A DNA stretch of 21,267 nucleotides from Lingula anatina (Eukaryota; Brachiopoda; Lingulata; Lingulida; Lingulidae): the NCBI RefSeq assembly GCF_001039355.2, contig NW_019775469.1:949323-970589 (forward strand), given 5' to 3'. Below the pieces are notes generated by a model that saw nothing but the letters and a program-made list of their open reading frames with translations, was not told the DNA's origin and ran no database searches. Each line of letters opens with the position of its first letter. Position 1 is the first letter of the stretch. Positions 8,455 through 19,084 of this stretch are shown here, in pieces. Made by a program: the position numbers and the translations under genes.

Positions 8455-9788
8455 GTCATTCTTGAGAGGAAGAAAGGGGGCGGAATGGGGGCGCTAATAA
8501 ACCTTCTACTCCCTACCCCTTGCTAATTGGCTTGTGAATGGTAAGTTTCACACACTTAAAATTGATTTTAATTCCTTCGAGTCTGGTTGGTTAAAAAAAG
8601 GTGTAACTATGATTGGAATATCTGGAGAATAACCCCATACAGTTTAATTCAAGATTTCGTCTCTGGCACGCATAACTTCCATTGGTACTTGTCTCAAACA
8701 CCATTATCCAAAAACGCAGCTTATAGAAATAATACTGATTCTCTTTGTATAAAAAGTTGAAATGAAATGTTCTTGAATATGCTATGTACACTTGTATAGA
8801 ATCAAGCGCGTTTTAAGCCACGCATATCTATCAGTAGATAGACCTAAATGTATACACATAGATGTTGCCACGAACACTACTAAATGTATTTTGAGAACAA
8901 AGTGACTTCAGTCTAAGGGAATAGAATAAAATTGTAAATAATAATGAGAGTAGTTTGATTATGAACTTGTCAAGGAAGTCCACAAGCATGTATTCAAATA
9001 GCAATATTTCTTCTAAAATTCTGAAATGGGGTAATTGACTTTGCAAATTGGTTAGTCTTGAGCACAGGGAGTGGTGGAGGAAAGGGGGCACAAATAATTC
9101 TCGTACTTCTGTCCTTTTTCTAATTATATTTTAAATCGATATTTCTGCATATTAAATTCTACTCCATCGAGCCATGTATAAAAGAACCGTCTTACTATGA
9201 TTGATATAAGAGGTGAATAATCCATTGTAGTTTAATTTAGGGGTTCATCTTTGGTACATAAAAATTTTATTGATACTCCTTTCAAACACCATGGTCCAAA
9301 AACGCAGATTATAGAAATAACACTGTTTCAGAGGACATGTTTTGTCTAAATCAATGATGGCTCATGGCAGATTTTGAGCAAACACGTGCGCACACACATA
9401 AGCACACATTTCGAATTTAACTAGATCAAAACCACATGTTATACAGGATCCAAAGAGATTTAACTATCACTAAAAACGATGAAAAACGAATTACAGATAA
9501 ACACAAAGACGTCTGAAAGGAAATAAAGCCAAACCACGAACAATCAAAACAAAAGGTGTAGCACGTATGCCATGGCGTCCGTAATTTGACATAAATTGCA
9601 AGGGTTTGCCAGTTTGACTGTTTGATTATTATGGGATAGATCTTTGAGTCTTAATAAAAATGCAGACTTTGAACCAATAGAAGAGAATGAAAACGATTAG
9701 ACTAAGATAGAATTAAACTTTTTGAAGAAAATAACTGACCATCATACTATACATCTCTAACCATAAAAGACATTTTAAGCAAATACCA

Positions 9789-10200
9789 ATGCCCCTATTT
9801 CACACAGACCACAAATCCCACGAACTGCCAGGAATTGACAATTTCAGGATTGGTGAGATTTTGCAAATTTTCTGGCCTTATTCGATACGCTCTACAATTG
9901 AATTACGATACAGGTGCGATGGTGTTACGAATATTCGTGGGATTTGGCTGAAATCGCACAAATATTGTCAAGAATTCACTACGATTTAGAGTCTATTACG
10001 AATACTGCACGAACGTTACGAATCAATAAGGAATCAGCATAAGCCGAATGCATGCATGGATTTGGTACGAATAAAAGTGATTTCTGGACTATTCTTGACA
10101 TTTTGTGCTATTTCCCCTCCCTCCATGCTTCAGCAAATATTCGTGGCATTCGTGACTGATTCGTAGCTGATTCGTGGTCAATCCAGGGAGTAGTATGACA
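9789..10200. mobile_element. ATTCGTGG-rich element, copy B
   Basis: Begins ATGCCCCTATTTCACACAGA and carries the same core block as copy A in the same orientation, with many ATTACGAAT and ATTCGTGG words. It interrupts the long tandem array. The right boundary is uncertain. Confidence 0.55.
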
Positions 10201-10239
10201 TCAGACTGACAGTTTCCATCGATGGGTGGATTGTGGGTG

Positions 10240-10691
10240 GATTGTTTGTTTATTTGTTTGTTTGTTTGTTTGTCTGTCTGTTTGTCTGTTTATTTGTCTG
10301 TCTGTCTGTCTGTCTGTTTGCTTCTTTTTCTGTGATCATAATGCACTAGAACAAACTTCAGTGCAAGCGCATTATTACCTATAAGATGAGACGAGACTGA
10401 AAATCAAACAGACAAGATTTTCAAAAACAAAAAGAAGTTATGAATAATTGAATACACAAGAAAAATAAATAAGACTTACAAAAAGAAAACAATAAAAAAG
10501 GCGTTCGTAGCCAAAGATACCCCTCCCTCAAAAACAAGCAAACAAACAGACAAAAAAACAGACAAACTGGCAGACAGACAAACAGACAGATAGACAGACA
10601 GACAAACAAGCAAACAGAGAGACAGACAGACAGACAGACAGACAAATAAACACACAAACAGACAAACAAACAAACAAATAAACAAACAATC
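10240..10691. repeat. Foldback of tetranucleotide repeats
   Basis: The left arm (10240-10320) is TTTG/TCTG repeats; the right arm (10533-10691) is the complementary CAAA/CAGA type. The outermost 30 nt are exact inverse copies, including the same off-register TTTA. The spacer (10321-10532) is AT-rich without a gene. It sits where an M1 block would begin. Confidence 0.85.
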
Positions 10692-10868
10692 TATGATTGA
10701 AATTAGAGTTTAATATTCCCTTGAAGTGTTCATGTTTGGTACGCAATTTTTATTGGCACTCTTCTCAAACATCACAGTCCAAAATCGCAGCTTATAGAAA
10801 TAATGTTTTAGGGGACACGTTTTATCAAAATCAATGTTGGTTCATGGCAGATTTTGAAAAAGAAACAA

Positions 10869-10869
<1 letters not shown>

Positions 10870-10908
<39 letters not shown>

Positions 10909-10922
10909 ACACACGCACACAC
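10870..10922. repeat. (AC)n microsatellite
   Basis: About 26 AC dinucleotides with two interruptions, inside an M2 block; other M2 copies have a shorter tract at the equivalent place. Confidence 0.95.
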
Positions 10923-12710
10923 ATTTGGAATATAACGAGTTTAAAATCACCTTTTTTATAGGCCCCTTCGTGATCTAACTAGCACTATATAATGACGGCA
11001 ATTTAATTAGTGATGAACACAAAGGCATGTGAAAGGAAATAAGGGACATCACGAAAAACCAATCTCGAAGGTGTAACACGTATGCCAAACCGTCCTTGAC
11101 TTACCGCAAATTGCAAAGATTGGCAAGTGTGACTGTTTGATTATTATGGAAGGGAGCTTTAAGTCTTAATAAAATGCAGGGAGTTCTCGTCTTTAGACCA
11201 ATGGAAGAGAATGAAAACGACTAGACTAGATAGAATTTAACTTTTTGAGGAAGACAGCTGACCATCATACTACACATTCCTTACCATTGAAAACATTTGG
11301 AATTTTTTGTAATATGTTTAGTTAAGTACCCTTATATGCTTTGGAATAATTTTTCTTGTTACTTTTACTTGGGATTTTAAGCAAATACTATGGGTCCTTG
11401 TGTCTGCGCGTAGACGTACTTTAAAAGAAAAAAAAGTAACCTCAGCTTTAGATGTCTGACCTGATGAAAACCGTATGAAATGGTAGTCGATAATTTAGAC
11501 ATCACCGATGTAATGCCTGGAGCATATTCAAACTCCAAAAAAGCGTTTTTGCATTAAAATTGAAACGAAACGTTCTTGAAAATGATATGTACAGTGTAAA
11601 TCAAACCACATATATCTAGTAGTAGAAAGACCTATATACTTGTAAATTAGATGTTGCCACAAAAGCTAATAAATGTGTACTGATAAAAAATGTCTACAGT
11701 GTAAGGGAATAAAATAAAATAAAAAAAGTCCAAATTGTTATACTTCTGGAATAATGCACTATTCGAATTTAACGAGATCAAAATCAGCTGTAAGATGCGT
11801 TCCTGCGTGGTCTAACTACCACCAAAGAATTGACGAAAAAAAAAGTACTGATAAACACAAAAAAAGCCAAACCATAAGGTGTTGCACGTATGCCAAACGT
11901 CCTTGATTGGACATTCATTGCAAGAATTGGCCAGTGTGACTGTTTCATTATTATGGGATAGATTTTTATGTCTAAATAAAAATGCAGGGTGTTCTCGACT
12001 GTGCAGCGGTGGAAGAAAATAAAAGCGATTGGACCAAGATAGACTTTAACTTTTTTGCTAATGGAAATCAAACTTTTAAAACACGTAATACCATGGTAAG
12101 AGCATTAGATGTTTGGCATTTGATTAAATCCATATCAAATTAAAGCAGGTAACTCCAACATCACCAATCAATTGCCCGAAGCATATTCAAACTCAAAAAG
12201 TGTTTTTTGTATTGAAAAATTAGTGAAACGTCATTATTTAAAATTGAAAAGTACACTGGTATAAAATCAAGCACGTTCTTAGCCACGCATATCCATAAGC
12301 AGATAGGCGTACACATGTACACGTATATTCTTATACATGAGTTGTTGCCACAGAAGCTAGTAAATGTATATTGGTCGAAATAACTGCTGCCTAAGGGAAT
12401 AAAATACAATTTAAACTAAAAGGAAGCAAAGTCCGAATTGTGTTATATTTGGAATAACAATAAGAGTTGTTTGATTCAATTATGACCCTGGCAAGGAAGC
12501 CCACAAGTATGTATTTAGATAACAATATTTATTTAAAATTTCTGAAATGGGGGGACTAACTTTGTAACTTTGTGAGTATAGAGCACAGGAAGTGATGGAG
12601 GAGAGGGACGCCAATAAATATACTCCTGTCCTTTTCCTAATTGTCTTTTGAATGAATATTTCAACACATTAAATTCGATTCCTTCATGTTTAACTATGAT
12701 TGAAATAAAA

Positions 12711-12766
12711 GGTGGATGATCCTTGAAGTTTAATTTAAGGTGGATGATCCTTGAAGTTTAATTTAA
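12711..12766. repeat. 28-bp tandem duplication
   Basis: Two copies starting GGTGGATGATCCTTGAAG at 12711 and 12739, inside an M1 block and absent from the other M1 copies. Confidence 0.9.
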
Positions 12767-13600
12767 GTTTTCATGTTTAGTACGCAAATATTTTATTGGT
12801 ACTCTTCTCAAACATCATAGTCCAAAAGCGCAGCTTATAGAAATAAAATGTTTGAGGGGACAAGTTTTATCTAAATCAATGTTGGATCATGGCAGTATTT
12901 GATCAAACATGCGCCCACACACACACACGCACACAAAAAAACAAACTTCGAATTTAACAAGATCAGAATCACATGCTAAATAGGTAGGTTCCTACTTGAT
13001 TTAACTATCAGTGAATAATGACAAAAAAGTAATCACTGATAAACACAAAGACATCTGAAAGGAAATAAAGCCACATCACGAAAAAGCAATTTTAAGGTGT
13101 GACACGTATGCCAATGCATCCTCAGTTTGACATGCATTACAATGGTTGGTCAGTGTAACTGCTTTGTCATTATGGGACAGATCTTTGAGTCTAAGTAAAA
13201 TACATAGTTTTCCACTTTGAACCAAGGAGGAAAATGAAAACGATTGGACCAAGATAAAAATTTACTTTTTGCAGATGATATCTGACAATCATATTAATGA
13301 CATTCTTTTTATTATTATGTTAAGTCAAGTACCTTTACATCCTTTGAAATGTTTTGCCTTTTTATTTTAGTCGGAATTTTGAGCAAATACCAAGGGGCCT
13401 GTTGCTACGCGTAGAAGTACAGCAAAAGAGAAACGTTGTTGTGCTAGTCGATATTAAACTTGTACAAAAATGTGAAACACGTAAAACCATGCATTGGTTG
13501 CAACACTAGATGTTTGAAATTTGATAAAAACCGTAGGAAATAATAACAAGTAAATCAGACATCACCGATCAAATACCTGAAGAATAGTAAAGCAAGTTAC

Positions 13601-14013
13601 CGATTTTAGACTGTCGGGTGTCGAATTCAACAGCTTACTGACTTGGAGACCACTGTTAAAAAGGCTAGACGAATTGTATTCTTGTATAAGAAAGTTTAAT
13701 GATTTAATATTTAAAAGTTAAATAAATTGTTAAAACCAAATGACGAAAGAGAAACATATTTTGTATCAACATTTAAGCTATTAATTTTTTTAAAAATAAT
13801 ATTGTACAAAAAATTGCGACCTTTAAAAAATTTAAATATAAATCGACGTCATCATACAGACTGTTTAATTTACTTTATTATCTTTAAAACCGGTCAATTT
13901 AAAAGCGCTTTCTTTGCCAAGCCCCTCTGCAAAACCACCACTTCCTCCTCCACCTTGCCCGAGTCTTTATGCCTTCACCGGTGTCATGTACCAGAAGGTC
14001 CCCCATGACAGAA
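13601..14013. other. No gene seen
   Basis: AT-rich to about 13900, then a short C-rich patch (13915-14010). Short frames exist but none has splice or family support. Confidence 0.4.
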
Positions 14014-14086
14014 AGTCCGGGACCCGTTATTTCAGAAACCAGGGGTACGTAGGACCCCTGGTTTCTGAAATAACGGGTCCCGGACT
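14014..14086. repeat. Perfect 33-bp inverted repeat (hairpin)
   Basis: Arms 14014-14046 and 14054-14086 are exact inverse complements around a 7-nt spacer (ACGTAGG). The arm begins AGTCCGGGACCCGTTATTTC. The same 20 nt recur at 16345-16364. Confidence 0.95.
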
Positions 14087-14114
14087 CTGTATCATGGTAA
14101 TTGGATATAATATA

Positions 14115-14133
14115 CAGGGTCCACCGGACCCTG
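14115..14133. repeat. GTCC/GGAC palindrome
   Basis: CAGGGTCC-ACC-GGACCCTG: perfect 8-bp arms with a 3-nt loop. Confidence 0.9.
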
Positions 14134-14344
14134 CATTTAACTGGACCCTACGTTTCATGACAGCTATCACGAAACACAGAGTCCGCCCGTCATACAGAAG
14201 AACTGGGTCTAATAGCTAGGGTCCTACTGTAGAACAGTAGATATTCAGTAAAAGCGCTTTATATTGACAATATTGGTATAATAGAATTATAATAAAGCAA
14301 ATCCTTGATGCAAGTAAATATAATATAACAAAACGGCGGTGGTT

Positions 14345-14504
14345 TGCACAACGACGTGGTGGTGTAGTGGACAGCGACACTGGTGATGAGCCTACTATGG
14401 TATCCAATCACAGGGAAGTATATAGTAATTTAACAATATCTTGGTTCGAGTCCCACACTGCAGTTGCCATTATAAAGCCTCTATTTTCACTCTTGTTTTT
14501 TGAA
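14345..14504 (+). mobile_element. tRNA-derived SINE-like element, uninterrupted copy
   Basis: An A-box-like TGGTGTAGTGGACAGC (about 14359-14374) and a perfect B box GGTTCGAGTCC (14443-14453) are the internal RNA polymerase III promoter of tRNA genes. The spacing and intervening sequence do not fold as a tRNA, so I call it a SINE. The 3' part ends in a T-rich tail; exact ends are unknown. Confidence 0.6.
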
Positions 14505-14702
14505 NCTACGTTTCATGACAGCTATCACGAAACACAGAGTCCGCCCGTCATACAGAAGAACTGGGTCTAATAGCTAGGGTCCTACTGTAGAACAGTAGAT
14601 ATTCAGTAAAAGCGCTTTATATTGACAATATTGGTATAATAGAATTATAATAAAGCAAATCCTTGATGCAAGTAAATATAATATAACAAAACGGCGGTGG
14701 TT

Positions 14703-15148
14703 TGCACAACGACGTGGTGGTGTAGTGGACAGCGACACTGGTGATGAGCCTACTATGGTATCCAATCACAGGGAAGTATATACCCGCACGAAAACGCAGT
14801 AGATGCTCCAGCGCAGTAGACTACTGCAAACATACTGCAAATATGCCTCAAATCTGCTTCGCATTGGGAGCTAATTAGCATATTTGAAACATGCTTCTAT
14901 CATGCTGCTTATCTACTGCATTAATGATCCTCCTCTGTACAACCCTACGTAATTTTTGAAGTAGAATTGTAGTAGGGTATACTGCATTTCTACTGCAAAT
15001 ATGCTCCACACCACTACTGCGTTAATGCTTCTTTGCTACTTCGATACTACTGCATTTTTGTGCGGGTAGTAATTTAACAATATCTTGCTTCGAGTCCCAC
15101 ACTGCAGTTGCCATTATAAAGCCTCTATTTTCACTGTTGTTTTTTAAA
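14703..15148 (+). mobile_element. tRNA-derived SINE-like element split by a MITE
   Basis: Second copy of the SINE. The A-box part is left of the MITE insertion; the B box at 15087-15097 reads GCTTCGAGTCC, one mutation from consensus. The insertion puts about 370 bp between the boxes, which should abolish Pol III transcription. Confidence 0.6.
14783..15066. mobile_element. 284-bp MITE with TA target duplication
   Basis: Terminal inverted repeats begin CCCGCACGAAAACGCAGTAG at the left, with two mismatches in 20 at the right. It is flanked by TA on both sides (14781-14782, 15067-15068). The other SINE copy shows the empty site with a single TA (14423-14424), which proves the boundaries. TA duplication is typical of Tc1/mariner-type insertion. 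The interior is packed with TACTGCA words. Confidence 0.92.
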
Positions 15149-15234
15149 TTTATAGTTAAATATTCAACTTAATGTCAATTTATTGTGTTTCATTCCGCAA
15201 TATAATGTGTTATACTCACTTTTGATCACATTTC

Positions 15235-15268
<34 letters not shown>

Positions 15269-15840
15269 ATTGGACTTACTTAAAATATATTTCACCCATA
15301 TCCCATTGCATTGTGATGCTTTGGACTATATATACGCATTTGAATACCACTCGTACATTACATGTGTGTAAGCTAGTGGTACACAATGAATCGATGCTAA
15401 ACTGTGCAAAACGTTTCTTTTCTTTAGACTATACGCGTGACTTAGGCTACAATGACTACCACTCATAAATGTGTGACAGTTAGTGTTATACAGTGCATCA
15501 ATGCCAAATTGTGCAAAATATGTATTTTCTGGAAACTGACGAAATTAATTAGTTATTAAATATATATGCTTATGGAGTGTAATTGAAAATGTACTCATTT
15601 AATTTTGTTTAACAATTCATATAAAGTTTTAATTCAAGTTGCATACCCAAAATTAAAATGGACTCAACCCAAAAGGAATGTATTCCATGTTTCTCAATAA
15701 CAATAGAAATTTTAATTAAAGTTTTTTTCCATTGTGTATTATATGGACATCAATAAAGCAAGATTGTAACAACAAGAAAGGATTTGAAATCTACATGTAC
15801 TTTAAATATATATTTATAATGTGAAACTATGGATTATATT
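15149..15840. repeat. AT-rich region with poly-T and a two-copy diverged repeat
   Basis: Poly-T at about 15238-15267. Two diverged copies of about 110 bp follow (from about 15315 and 15425), sharing ACTATA..ACGC, TACCACTC and TGTGCAAAA. No gene. Confidence 0.5.
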
Positions 15841-15853
15841 TTTCTCATTTTAG

Positions 15854-15923
15854 ACGAAGCACTGGCACAGATGTTTTATCAAGTTTGCATGATGATGGAA
15901 ATGCGGGTGACAACGGACAATGA
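15854..15923 (+). CDS. Possible terminal exon of the plus-strand gene
   Basis: A good acceptor (tttctcattttag, 15841-15853) opens a 70-nt segment. Entered in phase 2 from the exon at 5647 it reads RRSTGTDVLSSLHDDGN and so on to TGA at 15921-15923. Overlapping poly(A) signals (AATAAA at 15951-15956) lie 28 nt further on. The phase match and the nearby signals support a real last exon, but the putative intron is 10 kb long and internal exons could be missing. No family recognised. Confidence 0.3.
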
Positions 15924-15959
15924 GGAGAAAAAACAATTACTATACTGATTAATAAAATA

Positions 15960-16278
15960 AACTTTTTTGGTAAAAAAATTCACCAAAGTTCACCAAAGAC
16001 ACTTATATATTCTGAATAAATTTATATTTCTTAAGTGATGTTCTTTCTCAATTGCATACAAGAGATAATCCTGCAAATTAAAGTTTATGAAATGCGAACA
16101 ATGCACATTTATACTACGCCTTACACTTTAACAGAGGTTAATAATGTTTATTTTACCTTTAATCCTTATAATTCTTCCCTCCATATCAGTTAACATCATG
16201 ATCAATGTCATTTTAAATTGCATGTTTTAAGTGTGAGATTCCATTATTGCTCTTCAATGCAGACTTTCAGTATTAAAC
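15960..16278. other. AT-rich, no gene seen
   Basis: Lies downstream of the possible terminal exon and its poly(A) signals. No feature recognised. Confidence 0.5.
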
Positions 16279-16418
16279 GTAGGGTCCTAGGACTTTCCGT
16301 ACTGAATTGGAGTGTCTAGGGGAACTCTACATTTCAGAACGTAGAGTCCGGGACCCGTTATTTCGAGACAGGGAGTCCGCCGGACTCTCAGTTTTAAAAC
16401 ACCGGGTCCGCCGGACCC
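16279..16418. repeat. Second cluster of GTCC/GGAC palindromes
   Basis: Contains GTCCTAGGAC (near 16284), the 20-nt word shared with 14014-14033, GAGTCCG-C-CGGACTC (16373-16387) and GGGTCCG-C-CGGACCC (16404-16418). Each palindrome differs outside the GTCC/GGAC core. Confidence 0.9.
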
Positions 16419-16429
16419 TAGAATGGTAG

Positions 16430-16904
16430 TGTTACTTGACACCTGTCTGATCTCTAACTGTACCGCTCCCTACCTCCTGCTTTGTTTAGTGCATCAGTAT
16501 CAATGACTCAGTACTTCAACTTGCCCCCTCCCCCCTGACAAAAGAATGAAGTTTCTATGTACCTCTCCAGGTAACTTTTGTGTTCAGGTGATGGGAAATT
16601 ATATCAATATATGGCACACAGATGTGTATATTGGAAGTAAAATGCAAATCTTTTTGGAAGAAATACGTTTCCACGATGAGATAAGCGAACTGGAATATTA
16701 GGACTTACTTTAAAATAAAGCTGTGTTCTAAAACTGCCTAGATGGGCAAAGAAAAAATGTTGTACATAGCTTTCAAGCAATGCGTAATGAAGTGTTTCTT
16801 TCATGTATCGAATAGTTTCTGTTATATAGCTACCAAAATATCATTGTTTGATAAATAATGCCGCACCCAGGGGAAATATGTTGTAAAACATACCGGTATA
16901 ATTA
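16430..16904. other. No gene seen
   Basis: Between the palindrome cluster and the stray M1-M2 copy. Only short unsupported frames. Confidence 0.5.
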
Positions 16905-17400
16905 TGGTTAGTATTTTATCTCTGGAAAGCAAAGATTTTATTGGTACTCTTCTCAAACATTATAGAGTCCAAAATGCAGTTACATTTTTTTTTTTTGGGG
17001 GGGGGGGCATGTTTTATCTAAATGTCGCCTCATGACTGATTTTCAATAAGCACGCGTTCACACCCGAAAACACATTTCGAATTAAATGAGGTCAAAAGGC
17101 CCTCCCCTGTGATTTAGGCCCTCCGTGATCTAATTAACACTGTAGAACGAAAAACAAATTATTGATAACCATAATGGCATTAAAAGCAAATCAACCACAT
17201 GTCATAAAAACAACACGCACGGCAAGATTTGACATGCATTGCATTGGTTGGCCCTTAGACTGTTTTATCATTATGGGATAGATCTTTGGGTCTCAATATA
17301 AATGCAGGGTGTTTTCGACTTTGAACCATTGGAAGGGAAGCATTCAAGGAAAAACAATTGGACCAAGGTAAAATTTGCAGTTGAATGGTCGGTGATTCCT
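16905..17400. repeat. Isolated M1-M2 copy of the tandem unit
   Basis: Carries the M1 marker ATTGGTACTCTTCTCAAAC and then the M2 markers (GACATGCATTGCATTGGTTGG, TTATGGGATAGATCTTTGGG) in the same order and strand as in the array 3 kb away. A T(n)G(n) tract lies at 16986-17008. Confidence 0.75.
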
Positions 17401-18472
17401 CTTCATGACGGCAAAGAACTCTTGCTCAAACACAGGTAAGAGTTATGAACGTTATCTGTAGGCCTTTATAAATCTGTCAATATTTAGAATTCTGAAACCA
17501 AGATACAGGCCATACTTGTAAAATGAAAATATTTTTCAATCAGCTAAACTCTCTTGAAAGAATTGCAAATGATTCCCAGATTATTTATCTAGCTAAATGT
17601 ACCCATTTTCCAGTCGAATAATTGGTAGGGCCTAAAAAGAAAAAAGACTCTGGTGCTGCAGGTTTTTTTTTTTTTTTTACATTATTTTTTTTCTAATATA
17701 TATTCAGTTTAGATCATCTAAATTCAGATGACACGCCTGAAATGTTATGTAAAATGTTTAATCAGTCTTCCTTTTTCTGAGTAACAAATGCATAGATTAG
17801 AATAAAGAAAGTAAAATAGAATAAAGATAAATATGTTAACTTAATTCAGAGCTTCTCTTAACCCACATAACCGGGGAAAACATTACACAGATATACTTGA
17901 TTTGAAATCTTAATATATATATACATGCAATGTTTTATTGATAAGCGCCTTTAAGCTAATATATACTCAGAATCGTAACATGATATCACGTGGTTTATTA
18001 GCATATTTTGATGCAAGGTACGCCAAATCAAAATCCCATGGCATGGCAACCTCACTCTACAAATTCGTGGTCGTAAAAACACTTGTAAATCAGTTAGACT
18101 CCTGGCAAATTTAAGTTAAAAACTTTTAAACATGTATTATTGTTTGACTGGACACTAAATTTATTTATAACTTGGTACTAGTTATCGTTTATTTCGATGT
18201 TTAACAACAGACCTGACATTTTATGTGGAATATTTATATCTAGATCGTTTTTCGTCAGTTTTTTCCTATTTTGCTGACTAATAAATGACGATAAAGATTA
18301 AAATCGTGTTTTAATAACTTTTAATCATCTCCTTGATGTTATTGTGACGTCAGTTTATTAATTGAATTTGCCAGTGAAGCAAACAAAAATACATTGCCTA
18401 TTCTACTTGTAAGTCATTAGACAACCATTAACAGCGATATATTGATCTCCTTATTTCCCAAGTTATCGTCTG
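17401..18472. other. AT-rich, no gene seen
   Basis: Poly-T near 17662-17678. No coding or RNA signal. Confidence 0.5.
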
Positions 18473-18475
18473 TAA

Positions 18476-19081
18476 AGGCCCCGTCACACTAGTGGCGGAA
18501 TGAGCAATTCTTTGTACGTTCCTGGAGCATTCTAAAATTTCTGAGTGCATTCCAAATATTTTTAAACTTTCGAAGTGTATTTCCAAGTGGAGAAATATCG
18601 AATGGCATTCTAAGTGTGTTCTAACTGCACAATGAGTGCAATCTAAATATTCTTAGGGCATTCTGATCGCGTTCGAGGGAGAACCAAAATGGCAAGTCAG
18701 TTCAAATCCTACTAGAGTGAGCGGGAATGCAACTCGAATGCATCTCGATGGTTGCCGAAATCTCATTTCAGCCAGCAATCAAACTACACTCGTACTCGTG
18801 TTCAAAGTGTTTTCTAAATATTCTGACTTCATTCTGACACCATTATCGATATTCCTAGTTTCCCAACTACACTCGAGCTGCATTTGAGAGCTAATACAGC
18901 CGAAGTGTGCACGAATCATTCCAGGCAGATTCAAGCGCATTCTGAATATTCCAACGGCATTCTTACAAGAATTTAGATCAATTTGAAATCTCTTCACGAA
19001 CGTAGTACGAATTTTGAAAATTCTCCATTCCGGCTGGTTCTGCTTGATTCTTGCTGATTCCGAATAAGCGTGACGGGGCCT
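18476..19081. mobile_element. 606-bp MITE, PIF/Harbinger-like
   Basis: Ends AGGCCCCGTCAC and GTGACGGGGCCT form a perfect 12-bp inverted repeat. Flanks are TAA at 18473-18475 and 19082-19084, matching the TWA target duplication of PIF/Harbinger elements. The interior consists largely of GCATTC / GAATGC / AATATTC words. No transposase. Confidence 0.88.
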
Positions 19082-19084
19082 TAA

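Larger units (their letters stand above)
8455..13600. repeat. Diverged tandem array, about 1.3-kb four-block unit
   Basis: Four blocks recur in the order M1-M2-M3-M4. M1 (marker: CTTCTCAAAC then CGCAGCTTATAGAAATAA) is at about 8552, 9150, 10693 and 12668. M2 (marker: GACTGTTTGATTATTATGGG) is at 9333-9788, 10806-11400, 11760-12065 and 12855-13400. M3 (marker: AGATGTTGCCAC) is at about 8740, 11400 and 12070. M4 (marker: CAAGGAAGYCCACAAG) is at about 8940 and 12430, with a fragment at 8455. Some units lack blocks. Several M2 copies carry a CA-rich tract at the same internal place. No ORF is conserved between copies. Confidence 0.8.
14148..15148. repeat. 358-bp direct duplication across ambiguous base 14505
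   Basis: 14148-14504 recurs from 14506 with an offset of 358 and is virtually identical for more than 270 bp. The second copy is interrupted by a MITE at 14783-15066, then resumes and ends near 15148. The single N at 14505 is exactly at the junction. Confidence 0.95.

Noticed and set aside
10421-10746. Minus-strand Cys/Val/Leu-rich frames (repeated CLSVCL)
   Set aside because: Translation of the CAGA/CAAA tetranucleotide repeat in three frames; no gene features.
13915-14010. GC-richer patch whose minus strand reads DSGKVEEEVVVLQRG
   Set aside because: Short, bounded by stops, no splice-site pair and no recognised family.
14216-14765. Two identical 63-residue minus-strand frames
   Set aside because: They are the same frame in the two copies of the 358-bp duplication and overlap the SINE; no splice, promoter or family support.
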